From positions 62,001 to 126,000 of the forward strand of contig NZ_LODW01000049.1 of NCBI RefSeq assembly GCF_002914525.1: a stretch of DNA of 64,000 nt. The letters run 5' to 3'. The position numbers were made by a program, and so were the translations under genes. The DNA comes from Rhizobium hidalgonense. GTDB lineage: Bacteria; Pseudomonadota; Alphaproteobacteria; Rhizobiales; Rhizobiaceae. Of this stretch, positions 53,525 to 62,367 are shown in pieces. The notes under the pieces are model-generated. The model saw only the letters and a list, made by a program, of their open reading frames with translations, made no database searches and had not been told where the DNA came from. Every line of letters starts with the position of its first letter. Within the stretch, counting starts at the first letter, position 1.

Positions 53525-55741
53525 GTGAAGCGCGATCAGGCGGGAATACAGGACGTGCAGGATCCGGACAACCCTGAAAAGGGATCTGAAAACGGGCCAG
53601 AAAAAGCGGCGAATGACACGGCGGGCAAGCGGCCGGCGAAGAGCCGTCACATTCTGCTGCGGATTGATTCCTGGATCGATTCGACCGTCTGGAACGCCGG
53701 CTTCCGCGCCGCCGAGATCTGGGAAGACATCACCATCTTCTTCCGGCGCTTTCGTGTGCGCGGGTGGAAGCGCATGGTCTTCGAACTTGCCGGTGAAGGG
53801 CTGACGCTCGGGGCGGCCGGCTCGGTGTTGATGCTGCTGCTTGCTCAACCGGCCTTCGAGGCGACCAAGGAGGACTGGCGCAACCGCGGCGATTTCGCCG
53901 TCACCTTTACCGACCGCTACGGCAACGTCATCGGCCATCGCGGCGTCATCCACCAGAATTCCGTGCCGATCGACGAGCTGCCGGATTCCTTGATCAAATC
54001 CGTGCTTGCCACCGAAGACCGGCGCTTCTTCGACCATTTCGGCATCGACGTGATCGGCCTCTTCCGGGCCATGGTCACCAACGCCCAGGCCGGCGAAGTC
54101 GTGCAGGGCGGCTCGACGCTGACCCAGCAGCTCGCCAAGAACCTGTTCCTGTCCAACGAGCGCTCGATCGACCGCAAGGTCACCGAGGCATTCCTGGCAC
54201 TGTGGCTCGAGGCGAACCTCTCCAAGAAGGAAATCCTCTCCACCTATCTCGACCGCGCCTATATGGGCGGCGGCACTTTTGGCGCGGCCGCGGCGGCGCA
54301 GTTCTATTTCGGCAAGAACATCACCGATGTGAACCTTGCCGAATCCGCCATGCTCGCCGGCCTGTTCAAGGCGCCGGCGAAATATGCGCCGCATGTCAAC
54401 TTGCCGGCGGCGCGTGCGCGCGCCAACGAGGTGCTGACCAATCTCGTCCAGAGCGGGCTGATGACCGAGGGCCAGGTGATCGCCGCAAGGCGCAACCCTG
54501 CGACTGTCGTCGACCGCAACGAGGTGGAATCGCCCGACTTCTTCCTTGACTGGGCCTTCGACGAGGTGCAGCGCCTTTCGCCGCGTTTCCACCAGCATTC
54601 GCTGATCGTGCGCACGACGATCGACATGGGCATCCAGCAGGCGGCCGAGGATTCGGTCGAAACGTCGCTGCGTGAATATGGCGAGGCCTATCACGCCAAG
54701 CAGGGCGCCATGGTGATGATCGAGAACGGCGGCGCGGTGCGCGCCATGGTCGGCGGCCGCGATTATGGCGAGAGCCAGTTCAACCGCGCCACCCGGGCGC
54801 TGCGCCAGCCGGGCTCCTCCTTCAAGGTCTATACCTATGCATTGGCGATGGAGAGCGGGATGACCCCGCAGACGACGATCGTCGACGCGCCGATCTACTG
54901 GGGCAACTGGAGCCCGCACAATTACGCGAACCGCTATGTCGGACGCATCACGCTGGAGACGGCGATCGCCCAGTCTATCAACACCGTGCCGGTGCGGCTT
55001 GCCAAGGAGAAGCTCGGCATCCAGCCGATCCGGGCGATGGCCAAGAACCTCGGCGTCGAAACGCCGATCCGCGATGACGTCACTATTCCGATCGGCACTT
55101 CGGAGGTGACGGTGCTCGACCAGGCGACCGCTTATGCCACCTTCCCGGCCGGCGGCTACCAGTCGCGCCGCCACGGCATCACCCAGATCCTCGATTACGC
55201 CGGCGACGTGCTCTACGATTTCGACCGCGACGAGCCGGCCGCCAAACGTGTGCTCTCCGAACAGGCCGATGCCTATATGAACCAGATGCTGTCGCGCGTC
55301 CCCTATGTCGGCACGGCGCGAAAAGCGGCGCTTGATAATGGCATCGTCACCGCCGGCAAGACCGGCACGACCCAGGCCTATCGCGACGCGTGGTTCGTCG
55401 GCTTCACCGGCAACTACACCTGCGCCGTCTGGTTCGGCAATGACGACTACACCTCGACCAACGAGATGACCGGCGGCTCGCTGCCGGCGATGACCTTCAA
55501 GCGCGCCATGGACTATGCCCATCAGGGTGTGACGCTCCGCGCCATCCCCGGCATCGAAAACCCCCTGCCGTCGGAAAAGGATCTCGCCAAGACCGCCTCC
55601 GCCAAACCGCAGGACGGATTGCCGCAGCTCATCCGGCCGCGCATGCTCTCGGTGCAATCGACCGAGATCCTCAGGAGGCTCGGCGAGAAGCTGAAGAATG
55701 CGGCCCCGCTGGCGCCGGCGAAGGTGGCGAGCGCGGAATAG
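53525..55741 (+). CDS. Class A penicillin-binding protein (PBP1-type glycosyltransferase/transpeptidase)
   Basis: The 738-residue protein has a Lys/Glu/Asn-rich cytoplasmic tail (about 1-85), one membrane helix (LTLGAAGSVLMLLLAQPA, about 92-110), a GT51 domain with catalytic E164 in LATEDRRFFDHFG and GGSTLTQQLAKNLF, and a transpeptidase domain with S431-x-x-K434 (PGSSFKVYTY), the SxN motif (QSINTVPVRL) and K612-T-G (AGKTGTTQAY). It polymerises and cross-links peptidoglycan. The start is a GTG at 53525, with only a weak GGA upstream, so the exact N-terminus is uncertain. A hairpin terminator follows. Confidence 0.95.
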   Translation: MKRDQAGIQDVQDPDNPEKGSENGPEKAANDTAGKRPAKSRHILLRIDSWIDSTVWNAGFRAAEIWEDITIFFRRFRVRGWKRMVFELAGEGLTLGAAGSVLMLLLAQPAFEATKEDWRNRGDFAVTFTDRYGNVIGHRGVIHQNSVPIDELPDSLIKSVLATEDRRFFDHFGIDVIGLFRAMVTNAQAGEVVQGGSTLTQQLAKNLFLSNERSIDRKVTEAFLALWLEANLSKKEILSTYLDRAYMGGGTFGAAAAAQFYFGKNITDVNLAESAMLAGLFKAPAKYAPHVNLPAARARANEVLTNLVQSGLMTEGQVIAARRNPATVVDRNEVESPDFFLDWAFDEVQRLSPRFHQHSLIVRTTIDMGIQQAAEDSVETSLREYGEAYHAKQGAMVMIENGGAVRAMVGGRDYGESQFNRATRALRQPGSSFKVYTYALAMESGMTPQTTIVDAPIYWGNWSPHNYANRYVGRITLETAIAQSINTVPVRLAKEKLGIQPIRAMAKNLGVETPIRDDVTIPIGTSEVTVLDQATAYATFPAGGYQSRRHGITQILDYAGDVLYDFDRDEPAAKRVLSEQADAYMNQMLSRVPYVGTARKAALDNGIVTAGKTGTTQAYRDAWFVGFTGNYTCAVWFGNDDYTSTNEMTGGSLPAMTFKRAMDYAHQGVTLRAIPGIENPLPSEKDLAKTASAKPQDGLPQLIRPRMLSVQSTEILRRLGEKLKNAAPLAPAKVASAE

Positions 55742-55868
55742 CTGCCGGCGTCTCGCGCAGATTCCGAAAATCGTCGACCTTGAGAGATTGCCGATACCCG
55801 CCCGTCATCCGGCTGCCACCACCTTCGCCCCGTTTACGGGTGAGGGGCAACCGTTCGCACGAACCACA

Positions 55869-55894
55869 CAGCCATGCTGCAAGAGGCATGGCTG
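55869..55894 (+). terminator. Hairpin terminator after the PBP gene
   Basis: CAGCCATGC and GCATGGCTG form a perfect 9-bp stem with an 8-nt loop, followed by CTTTG, 128 nt after the PBP stop. Confidence 0.55.
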
Positions 55895-55990
55895 CTTTGC
55901 CGGACACACCATAACCGTGGATCAATAATCGCCTATGTCACGGCGCGGCATTCCACCCTGCCAGAATCAGTGGTAACCCTTTCATCTGAT

Positions 55991-56599
55991 ATGGTTTCCA
56001 AGGTCATTAACGTGTTTCGATTTCCCCTGTTCATCCTGGTCACGCTGATCGTCGCCTTCGGCGGCGGGATCATGATTTCGCTGTATGCGCTGGATGCGAC
56101 ACAGGGTTTCGGGGCGATCAAGCTCGGTGCCTGGGAGGCCTTTCCGGCGTTGCAGACGGTCGATGCCGATCCTTATGCCAAGTCGCACCGGGCGCGCGCC
56201 GGCAAGCTGCTTTACGGCAGCGCCGAAGGCCTGACCTTCACGGCGAGCGTCGACGACGACGGCGCGCGGCTGAATGCAGGCTGCCGCTACCGCATCAGCG
56301 GGCAAACACCGCCTGCCCGGCTTTGGACCCTGTTTACCGCCGACAATGGCGGCAATCCGGCGGCAGTGAAGACCGGGCATCCCTCGGCGCTCAATTCCTG
56401 GACGGTGCTGCGCCAGCCCGATAGCAGCTTCTCGATCGAAATCTCCGCCGCGGCGCAGCCGGGCAACTGGCTGGCTTTGCCGGAGGCCGGTACCTTTCGG
56501 CTGGTGCTGACGCTGTTCGACACGCCGACCGCCGGCAGCTCCGGGGTGATCGACCTCGCCATGCCGAAGCTCACCAAGACCGGATGCGGCAATGCTTAG
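55991..56599 (+). CDS. DUF1214 domain protein, membrane-anchored
   Basis: The 202-residue protein has an N-terminal anchor (FPLFILVTLIVAFGGGIMIS, about 11-30) and a periplasmic domain matching DUF1214 (LYGSAEGLTFTASVDDDGAR; RYRISGQTPPARLWTLFTAD; LNSWTVLR; LALPEAGTFRLVLTLFDTP). The ATG at 55991 is preferred because it places the anchor correctly. It overlaps the DUF1254 gene by 8 nt. In many bacteria DUF1254 and DUF1214 are fused in one protein; here they are two adjacent anchored proteins. Function unknown. Confidence 0.88.
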   Translation: MVSKVINVFRFPLFILVTLIVAFGGGIMISLYALDATQGFGAIKLGAWEAFPALQTVDADPYAKSHRARAGKLLYGSAEGLTFTASVDDDGARLNAGCRYRISGQTPPARLWTLFTADNGGNPAAVKTGHPSALNSWTVLRQPDSSFSIEISAAAQPGNWLALPEAGTFRLVLTLFDTPTAGSSGVIDLAMPKLTKTGCGNA

Positions 56600-57140
56600 G
56601 ATCTTCTTCGCCATCCTGACCGGTCTTTTCGGTGCAGCGCTGCTGCACCTCATCATCATCCTGTCGCTGCCGCATTTCACCGGCAAGGATGCGGCGACCC
56701 GTGTGGAGGCGGAGGGCGACCTCAACAATTTCACCCTGCTCGGCGGCCAGTATGACGAAGCGGGCCTTGCCAATGGCGACCCCTTCGTCCGCACCGCCGT
56801 CTGCTCCTTCGACGTCGAGGATGCCCCCGTGCATTTCACCGCCAAGGGCAATGTGCCCTTCTGGTCGATCGCGATTTACGACAGCGCCTCCAACGAGGTC
56901 TTCAGCATGAACGACAGGACCTCGGTCGGCGGCGCGCTCGACCTGCTGGCCGGCGGGCCGATCCAGTTGACCGATTTGCGCAAGAACCTGCCGCCGGAAT
57001 TGCAGCAGGCGATCCTGGTGGAGATGGCACGGCCGGACGGCTATGCCGTGCTGCGGACGCTGGCGCCGCAGGCGAGTTTCGATGAGGCGGCGCGGAACTT
57101 CCTGACGGAAGCCGGCTGCGAGCAATTCACCGCCCGCTAG
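56592..57140 (+). CDS. DUF1254 domain protein, membrane-anchored
   Basis: The 182-residue protein has an N-terminal anchor (IFFAILTGLFGAALLHLIII, about 4-23) and a periplasmic domain of the DUF1254 type (VRTAVCSFDVEDAPVHFTAK, FWSIAIYDSASNEVFSMNDR). It overlaps the preceding DUF1214 gene by 8 nt and is translated with it. Conserved in Rhizobiales as a pair; no reaction is known. Confidence 0.85.
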   Translation: MLRIFFAILTGLFGAALLHLIIILSLPHFTGKDAATRVEAEGDLNNFTLLGGQYDEAGLANGDPFVRTAVCSFDVEDAPVHFTAKGNVPFWSIAIYDSASNEVFSMNDRTSVGGALDLLAGGPIQLTDLRKNLPPELQQAILVEMARPDGYAVLRTLAPQASFDEAARNFLTEAGCEQFTAR

Positions 57141-57147
57141 AACGAGA

Positions 57148-57186
57148 GCGTGATGTCATCCGAAAACCGCTTTTCGGGGACCACGC
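57148..57186. repeat. Rhizobial-type intergenic hairpin repeat
   Basis: CCGAAAA-CCGC-TTTTCGG is a perfect 7-bp hairpin, flanked by GCGTG and CACGC that extend the stem imperfectly. The surrounding words (GTGATGTCATCCGAAAACCGC) resemble a repeat that I recall as common between Rhizobium genes. It starts 8 nt after the DUF1254 stop and may end both convergent transcripts. Confidence 0.55.
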
Positions 57187-57204
57187 CCTGGGGTTGAACG
57201 GATG

Positions 57205-57372
57205 CTACTTCTTGTTGACGCGCGGCGCGGACGCCGGACGCGGTTTCGGGTTCTCGATCAACCGCTCGTAGCGGACGCCGGTGAACCACAGGATCTTGGC
57301 TTCGCGGAACTCTTTGTCCGGGCGGCGCGGCGCCCGCGGCAGCCGATCCGCCAATGCGACTACTATTGCCAT
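57205..57372 (-). CDS. Small basic protein (55 aa)
   Basis: The ATG at 57372 follows GGAGACGAGA at good spacing. The 55-residue product begins MAIVVALADRLPRAPRRPDK and continues EFREAKILWFTGVRYERLIE, with a Lys/Pro-rich tail ending KK. It is basic and soluble, with a conserved-looking aromatic core (ILWFTGVRYERL). Unrecognised. It is convergent with the DUF1254 gene across the hairpin repeat. Confidence 0.6.
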   Translation of the reverse strand: MAIVVALADRLPRAPRRPDKEFREAKILWFTGVRYERLIENPKPRPASAPRVNKK

Positions 57373-57909
57373 TCTCGTCTCCATGCACTGCCCGAGACGG
57401 ATGAACTTGCGATGGATTTCACCCTGCCCGCCAATGTGCGAGCCGGCGCGTCCTGCGGTGGCGGAGTGACCGGACCGAGGGCATTCGCGCCTTTCCCACG
57501 GCACCTGGTTGAAATACCGTGATCAGGAGTTTCTACGATCCACACACTCAAATCGCGTCGTTCCCATCCGAATTGAGACAGATGACAGTTAACAGTTTAC
57601 TAATATTCGGCGGATGCCAAACATAGTTCACGTTACTTCCCCTGAAACGCGCGAAGAGTTGATTTGGTTTCATACCGCCCGCTCAAGGTCCCGGCCGGGC
57701 ATGGAGTATAAAGTTAGAAACAATTCATGTAGTTGACAGGACGCTGCAGACCTACCCAATGGGAAAGGCACGCTGTTGCAAAAATGCTTCATGAAAATAT
57801 TTAATTGCGGCCGCCTCGCATGCGCGTATGGTTGCTCCAGTCGATCACGTGTTTCCGGGCCCGATCGGCCGCGGATATTCACGCTCTTGCCGGAATGCGG
57901 AGGCTAGCG
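57373..57909. other. 537-bp AT-richer region without a supported gene
   Basis: The largest non-coding gap. It contains tandem ACAGTTA/ACAGTTT (57585-57598), AT-rich stretches near 57560-57820 and a TTGACA-like box near 57734. No frame in it has both a ribosome site and protein-like composition. An sRNA or promoter could lie here, but I see no direct evidence. Confidence 0.45.
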
Positions 57910-58116
57910 GTGTCTTTGCTGGTGAATTCATATTTCTCGCCTGACGATCTCGACGTGCTGCGCGGTGCGCTCGATGCATGGTGCGCGGAACGGCGCGTCG
58001 ACATCAAGAGCGTCGAGGCGCAGTATGCGGCATCCGCAGCACTCGACCTGTATCAGGCCGGTCACGACAGCCGCGAAAAGCTACTGGACGCGCTCCGCGA
58101 TCGCAAGGCCGCCTGA
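57910..58116 (+). CDS. Small helical protein (68 aa), family shared with the protein at 46867
   Basis: I place the start at the GTG at 57910, which has GGAGG exactly 6 nt before it; an ATG at 57895 would overlap that site. The 68-residue product is helical: SPDDLDVLRGALDAWCAERR, then AQYAASAALDLYQAGHDSRE, then KLLDALRDRKAA. It aligns by eye with the 46867-47163 protein over about 55 residues (DLDxLxGxLD, AAxLxLxQxG, LxxAL). No signal or membrane span. Function unknown. Confidence 0.65.
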   Translation: MSLLVNSYFSPDDLDVLRGALDAWCAERRVDIKSVEAQYAASAALDLYQAGHDSREKLLDALRDRKAA

Positions 58117-58429
58117 ACTTTTCCCCCACCACGCCCGCGATGACAATCGTTAGAGAGGCCTGTTCAAACCGGACTCTTTCTGTTGCCGCCTAATCTTATA
58201 GCGACACGCTCCGCGTGTATCCTTCTGTTGCATTTGAATAAAATCTTCAGCATGCATTAACCCTGTCGGTGTAGGATTTGTTCATAACCCATGTGGCCCG
58301 GCATGCGTTCCGCCAGCGCATATAGGCCCGTGATTCCCCTTGGTTCGGCGTTTTCGGGGTGTTCTTGTGCGTGACCGGTTTCGAGACCTAGAGGGCCCAT
58401 TGGCCGTCAGGAAAAAGGACGTGGTATTG
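58117..58429. other. 313-bp intergenic region before the DUF2336 gene
   Basis: No gene seen. A small hairpin (ACACGC-TCC-GCGTGT, 58204-58218) lies 88 nt after the 68-aa gene and could end its transcript; an AT-rich stretch with GCATTAACCC (58255) may belong to the next promoter. Confidence 0.45.
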
Positions 58430-59416
58430 ATGGCGACGGTCAGCAGTTTCGAGAACCTGTCTCATCCGACACGGTCCGAACTGCGCCAATTTGCCGAGCT
58501 ATTCATGCCGCTCTTTCAGGCCTCTTCCGACGAGGCCAAACGTCAGGCGGTCGCAGCACTCTCCCAATGCGAAAACATGCCGGCGGCCGTGGCGTTGTTC
58601 ATCGGAAACCAGCCGATCGAGATCGCCGCCCCTTTTCTAGCCGCCTCCAAGGCAATCGCCGACGATACGCTGATTACCATCGCGCGCACGCAGGGTGCAG
58701 CGCATGTCAAGACGATCGTCAGCCGCGATTCGCTCTCGCCGAAGGTGATCGATGCGCTGGTGGCGCTGCGCCAGAGCCAGCCGCGGCCGCCGGCCGCATC
58801 GGCGCCTGTTACGGCATCACAGACGGTGCCGCTTTCGCCGGCGCCGGCCGAGACCAACGAGGCGGATGCGCTACAGGAACAGCGGGTTGCCGATGAAGAG
58901 GCGTTGCGCGAGCGTATTCTCGGCCTTGCCGGTCATCTCGGTCATCAGGAGGACGACAGGCTCGGCCTCAGAACACTCACCGACATTCAGGAAGCGCTGC
59001 TGGTGCGCTTCGCCCGCTCGCGCGAGGCGACGCATTTCGCAACCGCGCTCGCCGATGCGCTGTCGGCCAGCCGCTGGCTTGCCGAGCGCATCATGCTCGA
59101 TCTTTCCGGCCAGCAGCTCGCCACGACGCTGACGAGCCTCGGCATGGGCTTTCTCGACGCCGTCTTCGTGCTGGAAAGGTTCTATCCGCACCTTGCCGAA
59201 CAGCAGCACAATGTCACGCGGGGCTGGATGGTGCTCGATGGGCTCGATCCGGAAGAATGCCATGAACGGGTGGACGCCTGGCGCCGCGCCGATCGCTACA
59301 CCTATAAGCCCGAGGCGGCCAATGCGCCCGCACCTCAGGAAAAGCCGAACCACCGCTTCATCCATCAGCCGCCGGCGCCACGCGACCTGCGTGTCCTGGG
59401 GCGGCGGTCCCGCTGA
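58430..59416 (+). CDS. DUF2336 protein
   Basis: The 328-residue protein is cytosolic and almost wholly helical. Its start FENLSHPTRSELRQFAELFM and repeats such as MPAAVALFIGNQPIEIAAPF and DDTLITIARTQGAAHVKTIV are typical of DUF2336, a HEAT-like alphaproteobacterial family often linked to two-component signalling. A Pro/Ala-rich linker (about 130-165) divides the protein. I start at the ATG at 58430, as the upstream 30 codons are unlike the family, though AAGGA is 11 nt away. Function unknown. Confidence 0.85.
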   Translation: MATVSSFENLSHPTRSELRQFAELFMPLFQASSDEAKRQAVAALSQCENMPAAVALFIGNQPIEIAAPFLAASKAIADDTLITIARTQGAAHVKTIVSRDSLSPKVIDALVALRQSQPRPPAASAPVTASQTVPLSPAPAETNEADALQEQRVADEEALRERILGLAGHLGHQEDDRLGLRTLTDIQEALLVRFARSREATHFATALADALSASRWLAERIMLDLSGQQLATTLTSLGMGFLDAVFVLERFYPHLAEQQHNVTRGWMVLDGLDPEECHERVDAWRRADRYTYKPEAANAPAPQEKPNHRFIHQPPAPRDLRVLGRRSR

Positions 59417-59437
59417 AATCAGCAGCGCCGCCCGCCC

Positions 59438-59782
59438 TCAGCCATCCCGCGCCAGCGGGATGATGTCTGCCAATTCTTCCGCCTCCAGCTCGACGATCCA
59501 GAGATCGGGGTCGAACCGGCGTTCACGCTCCAGCATGGCGCGCACCATTTCCGGCTCGGCCCGTGACAAACGGACTTCGAACAGGCGGTCGCCCGCCTCA
59601 CCTTCGCCGAAGGCGGTCTGCGGCGCCGGCGCATGGAGCGTTTCCAGGCCGTCGCGAAAATGCTGGCGGATGAAGATCGCGCCCGCCTCCTCCGCACCCT
59701 TCTTCTCGACGGCGGCGAAACCGCCGCTGGCAAAAACGCGGCGCAGGAGAGCGGAAACGAAGATGTCGGCGCGTAATCTCAT
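59438..59782 (-). CDS. DUF1491 protein
   Basis: The 114-residue protein matches DUF1491: MRLRADIFVSALLRRVFASG, the KKGAEEAGAIFIRQHFRDG core, and ERRFDPDLWIVELEAEELAD near the end. It is soluble and acidic, found almost only in Alphaproteobacteria, with no known function. It is convergent with the DUF2336 gene (21 bp). Confidence 0.85.
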   Translation of the reverse strand: MRLRADIFVSALLRRVFASGGFAAVEKKGAEEAGAIFIRQHFRDGLETLHAPAPQTAFGEGEAGDRLFEVRLSRAEPEMVRAMLERERRFDPDLWIVELEAEELADIIPLARDG

Positions 59783-59843
59783 CGGCGCGGTATAGACCGG
59801 GCTGCCGTTGGCGGCAATGCGGCGGCAAAGATTGCCCCGGTGG

Positions 59844-61289
59844 TCAGACCTTGACGGCCAGCCGCAATCCTCCCCAATGCCGTCCGCGGACGGTGATCGG
59901 AGCGGAAATATCCTTCATCATCACAAAATTGCCGCCGCCCATGTCGCGCCGATAAGTCTGGACGAGGAATGGCGCTGTGCTGCGGCCGGCGGCAAGGCCG
60001 ACGCGATCGGCGAAGACGCGGCGATTGCGGCAATTGGCAGTGTTCCAGACAGTGTCGCCGGGCCGCTGCGGCTGCGAGAATTTTCGATTATGGGTGGGGA
60101 GGTAGCCGTTTTCGTCGATAGCCGCACAGAAGGCGATGCGCTCGTCCGAGGCTGCCGCGGGTTCCTGAATCGGCGGCAGCAAGCGGTCGGTGAGTTCGGT
60201 AAAGGCCGCCATCATCTGGGCCGGATCGGAGCCCGGTATCGGCCGATAGTGCCGGTCGAACAAGGCATCGAGACCGATCTCGCCCGCCGCGACGGCGCGT
60301 TCGAAGGCGCCGGAAATCTGCCTCGCCACCGATTGCGCTTCCTCGATCCAGCGGCTGTCGGCGGTCTCGACGCCGGCGCTCGCCGTCAGCTGGATCAGGG
60401 TTTCGGACAGGCCGACGACGCTGTCGACGCGTTTGGCCGCCTGCTGCAGCCTCACATTCGAGCCGGCGACCTCGGCCGACATCTCGCCGAGCGTCCCGAC
60501 GAAGCCGGCGCATTGCTGGTCGACCGCCTCGGTGGTGTTGGCCATAACGGTCGAACTGTCGAGGATGCGGGTGATGACATGTTCCATGCTTTCGAAGGCC
60601 CCACGCATCGCCTCCGACTTGTCGCGCACGCCTGCTGCACTATCGCGCGCATCGCCGCCTGCGACCGACAGCCGGTCGATCTTCACCCGCAGTTCGTCCA
60701 GCGTCTGCTGGATCGAGCCCGTCGCCTTCGACGTCTGCAGCGACAGCGCCCGCACCTCGGCGGCGACGACCGCGAAACCCTTGCCCGCATCGCCGGCGCG
60801 TGCCGCCTCGATCGCGGCATTCAGCGCCAGCAGGTTGGTCTGGCGGGCAATGGTGCTGATCTCCTCGGCGATACCGTCGACATCGGCAAGCGACTTGGAA
60901 AAACCGGCGATCTCCGTGCCGATTTCTTCGGAGGACCGAACCATGTGGCCGATCTCGGTAACGGAGCCGGTCAGCCGGTCCGCTGATTCCTTCAGCATCT
61001 GGCGAGCCTCGGCCGCCGTGCGGTCGGTCTCACGCAGGGACATAGCCACCGCGCGGTTGGTCTCGGCAATCGACAGGGCCGTCCGGGTGACATCATCGAA
61101 GGCGGAAGCATGCCGGGCCGACATCGCCGCCATGTCCTGAATGGCGCCGGCGATATCGACGAGATCGATGCCAAGGGTGGAAGCCTCTTCTGCAAGGCGC
61201 AGCAGGATGTGGCGTAACGCCTCCTGATCAGGGCCTCTCGCCTCTGCCGGTTCTCCAGCCAGATCGTCTGTCGCCTTCAACGCATGCAT
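59844..61289 (-). CDS. Soluble methyl-accepting chemotaxis-like protein
   Basis: The 481-residue protein has no membrane helix. An N-terminal coiled coil (about 40-145) leads to the conserved tip ([20 protein letters not shown], 151-170, then [13 protein letters not shown]), and the returning arm runs to about 280. The C-terminal 190 residues form a separate sensor-like domain ([57 protein letters not shown]), a type often found after the tip in alphaproteobacterial cytosolic receptors. GGGAG precedes the ATG. A TTAACCAT word lies 45 bp upstream on the coding strand. No che genes are nearby. Confidence 0.88.
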   Translation of the reverse strand: MHALKATDDLAGEPAEARGPDQEALRHILLRLAEEASTLGIDLVDIAGAIQDMAAMSARHASAFDDVTRTALSIAETNRAVAMSLRETDRTAAEARQMLKESADRLTGSVTEIGHMVRSSEEIGTEIAGFSKSLADVDGIAEEISTIARQTNLLALNAAIEAARAGDAGKGFAVVAAEVRALSLQTSKATGSIQQTLDELRVKIDRLSVAGGDARDSAAGVRDKSEAMRGAFESMEHVITRILDSSTVMANTTEAVDQQCAGFVGTLGEMSAEVAGSNVRLQQAAKRVDSVVGLSETLIQLTASAGVETADSRWIEEAQSVARQISGAFERAVAAGEIGLDALFDRHYRPIPGSDPAQMMAAFTELTDRLLPPIQEPAAASDERIAFCAAIDENGYLPTHNRKFSQPQRPGDTVWNTANCRNRRVFADRVGLAAGRSTAPFLVQTYRRDMGGGNFVMMKDISAPITVRGRHWGGLRLAVKV

Positions 61290-61443
61290 GATCGACGCTC
61301 CCCCGTCCCAATCGGAAAAGCTTCAGACAACATGGTTAACAAGTTGCAAACAGCAGCCGCACCTTAGACTTAGGTTGTAAGGCAAAACCGGTCGTACTGC
61401 CAAAGCGCGTTGCTCTGTGGACGTCTTCGTCCGGGGACACGCG

Positions 61444-62367
61444 TTATATCGCGCCGATTTCCTTGAGTTTCTTCAGCACCGCCTGATTCGGCTCGCCGTT
61501 CTCGGGCAGGTTATAGTGCTTCTGGAAATGGCGGATGGCCGCACGGGTCTGCTCGCCGGCGACGCCGTCGACGCCGACATTGGCATAGGCCATGTTGGAA
61601 AGGCCCTTCTGGATCTTCAGCACCAGGTCGACATTGGTAATTTCGCTTGAGGGGACCTGCTTTGCGGCGGAAGGAGCGGTTTTGACCGTCTTTTCGGCGC
61701 TGCGGATCGCTGCTGCGACCGGGTCTTCCGCCGCCGCCTTCGAGCTTACATCCTCGGGCGGCTTTTCCGTGGGAATGGTGGAAGGACCTGATGCATCGGT
61801 CTTCAGTGCCGCCAGCACCTCCGGCGTCGGATCGCCGGTCTGGGCCATGCCGACGGTTTCCTCGAAGAAGAGGATGGCCGCACTGGTGCGCGGGCCGATG
61901 ATGCCGTCGGGTATGCCGTTATAGAGGCCGCGGCGCACGAGCTGCTGCTGGATGTCCATAACAAGCTGGCTCGGCTGCTGGCCGGGCGCGGGGGGCGCCG
62001 GCGTTGCGTTGGTGGTGGTCGCGGCATCCTCCGGCCGTTCGATCCGGAAGGTGGTGACGTCGCCCTGTTGCTCCTCGGCCGGGCGGCGGGCGCCAAGCAC
62101 GTTGGGAGACTGCGGATCGCGAGTGCGGAAAATCGGATGCGGATGCAGACCCGGCTGATACCAGAGCGCATTGGCGGCGACGAAGGAGAAGATGACGACG
62201 AAGGTGATCGTGCCGCCGGCAACCGACGGATTGCGGCCGATAACGCCACCGAGCACCGAAGCACCCTGCAGGCTGAGACCGCCCAGGGCGGCTGCACCCG
62301 ACATCAGCAGGCCCGGCTGCTGCCGTCCCCTTTTTCCCTTAGGCGATTTTCGCTTGCGCGCGGCCAT
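61444..62367 (-). CDS. Membrane-anchored protein with two peptidoglycan-binding domains
   Basis: The 307-residue protein has a strongly basic cytoplasmic tail (AARKRKSPKGKRGRQQPG), one membrane helix (about 51-70), and two PG_binding_1 domains outside: about 136-192 (DIQQQLVRRGLYNGIPDGII) and about 245-303 (VDLVLKIQKGLSNMAYANVG, RAAIRHFQKHYNLPENG), joined by a Lys/Ala/Pro linker. It should tether the inner membrane to the cell wall. The ATG at 62367 has GGGAGGGG upstream and lies inside the end of the kinase gene (29-nt overlap), so both are coupled. Confidence 0.88.
   Translation of the reverse strand: MAARKRKSPKGKRGRQQPGLLMSGAAALGGLSLQGASVLGGVIGRNPSVAGGTITFVVIFSFVAANALWYQPGLHPHPIFRTRDPQSPNVLGARRPAEEQQGDVTTFRIERPEDAATTTNATPAPPAPGQQPSQLVMDIQQQLVRRGLYNGIPDGIIGPRTSAAILFFEETVGMAQTGDPTPEVLAALKTDASGPSTIPTEKPPEDVSSKAAAEDPVAAAIRSAEKTVKTAPSAAKQVPSSEITNVDLVLKIQKGLSNMAYANVGVDGVAGEQTRAAIRHFQKHYNLPENGEPNQAVLKKLKEIGAI

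Noticed and set aside
53381..55657. 758-codon minus-strand frame opposite the PBP gene
   Set aside because: Shadow of the PBP; no domain and biased composition.
61331..61340. TTAACCATG word as a CtrA site upstream of the MCP-like gene
   Set aside because: Only a half-site; no TTAA partner at the right spacing.
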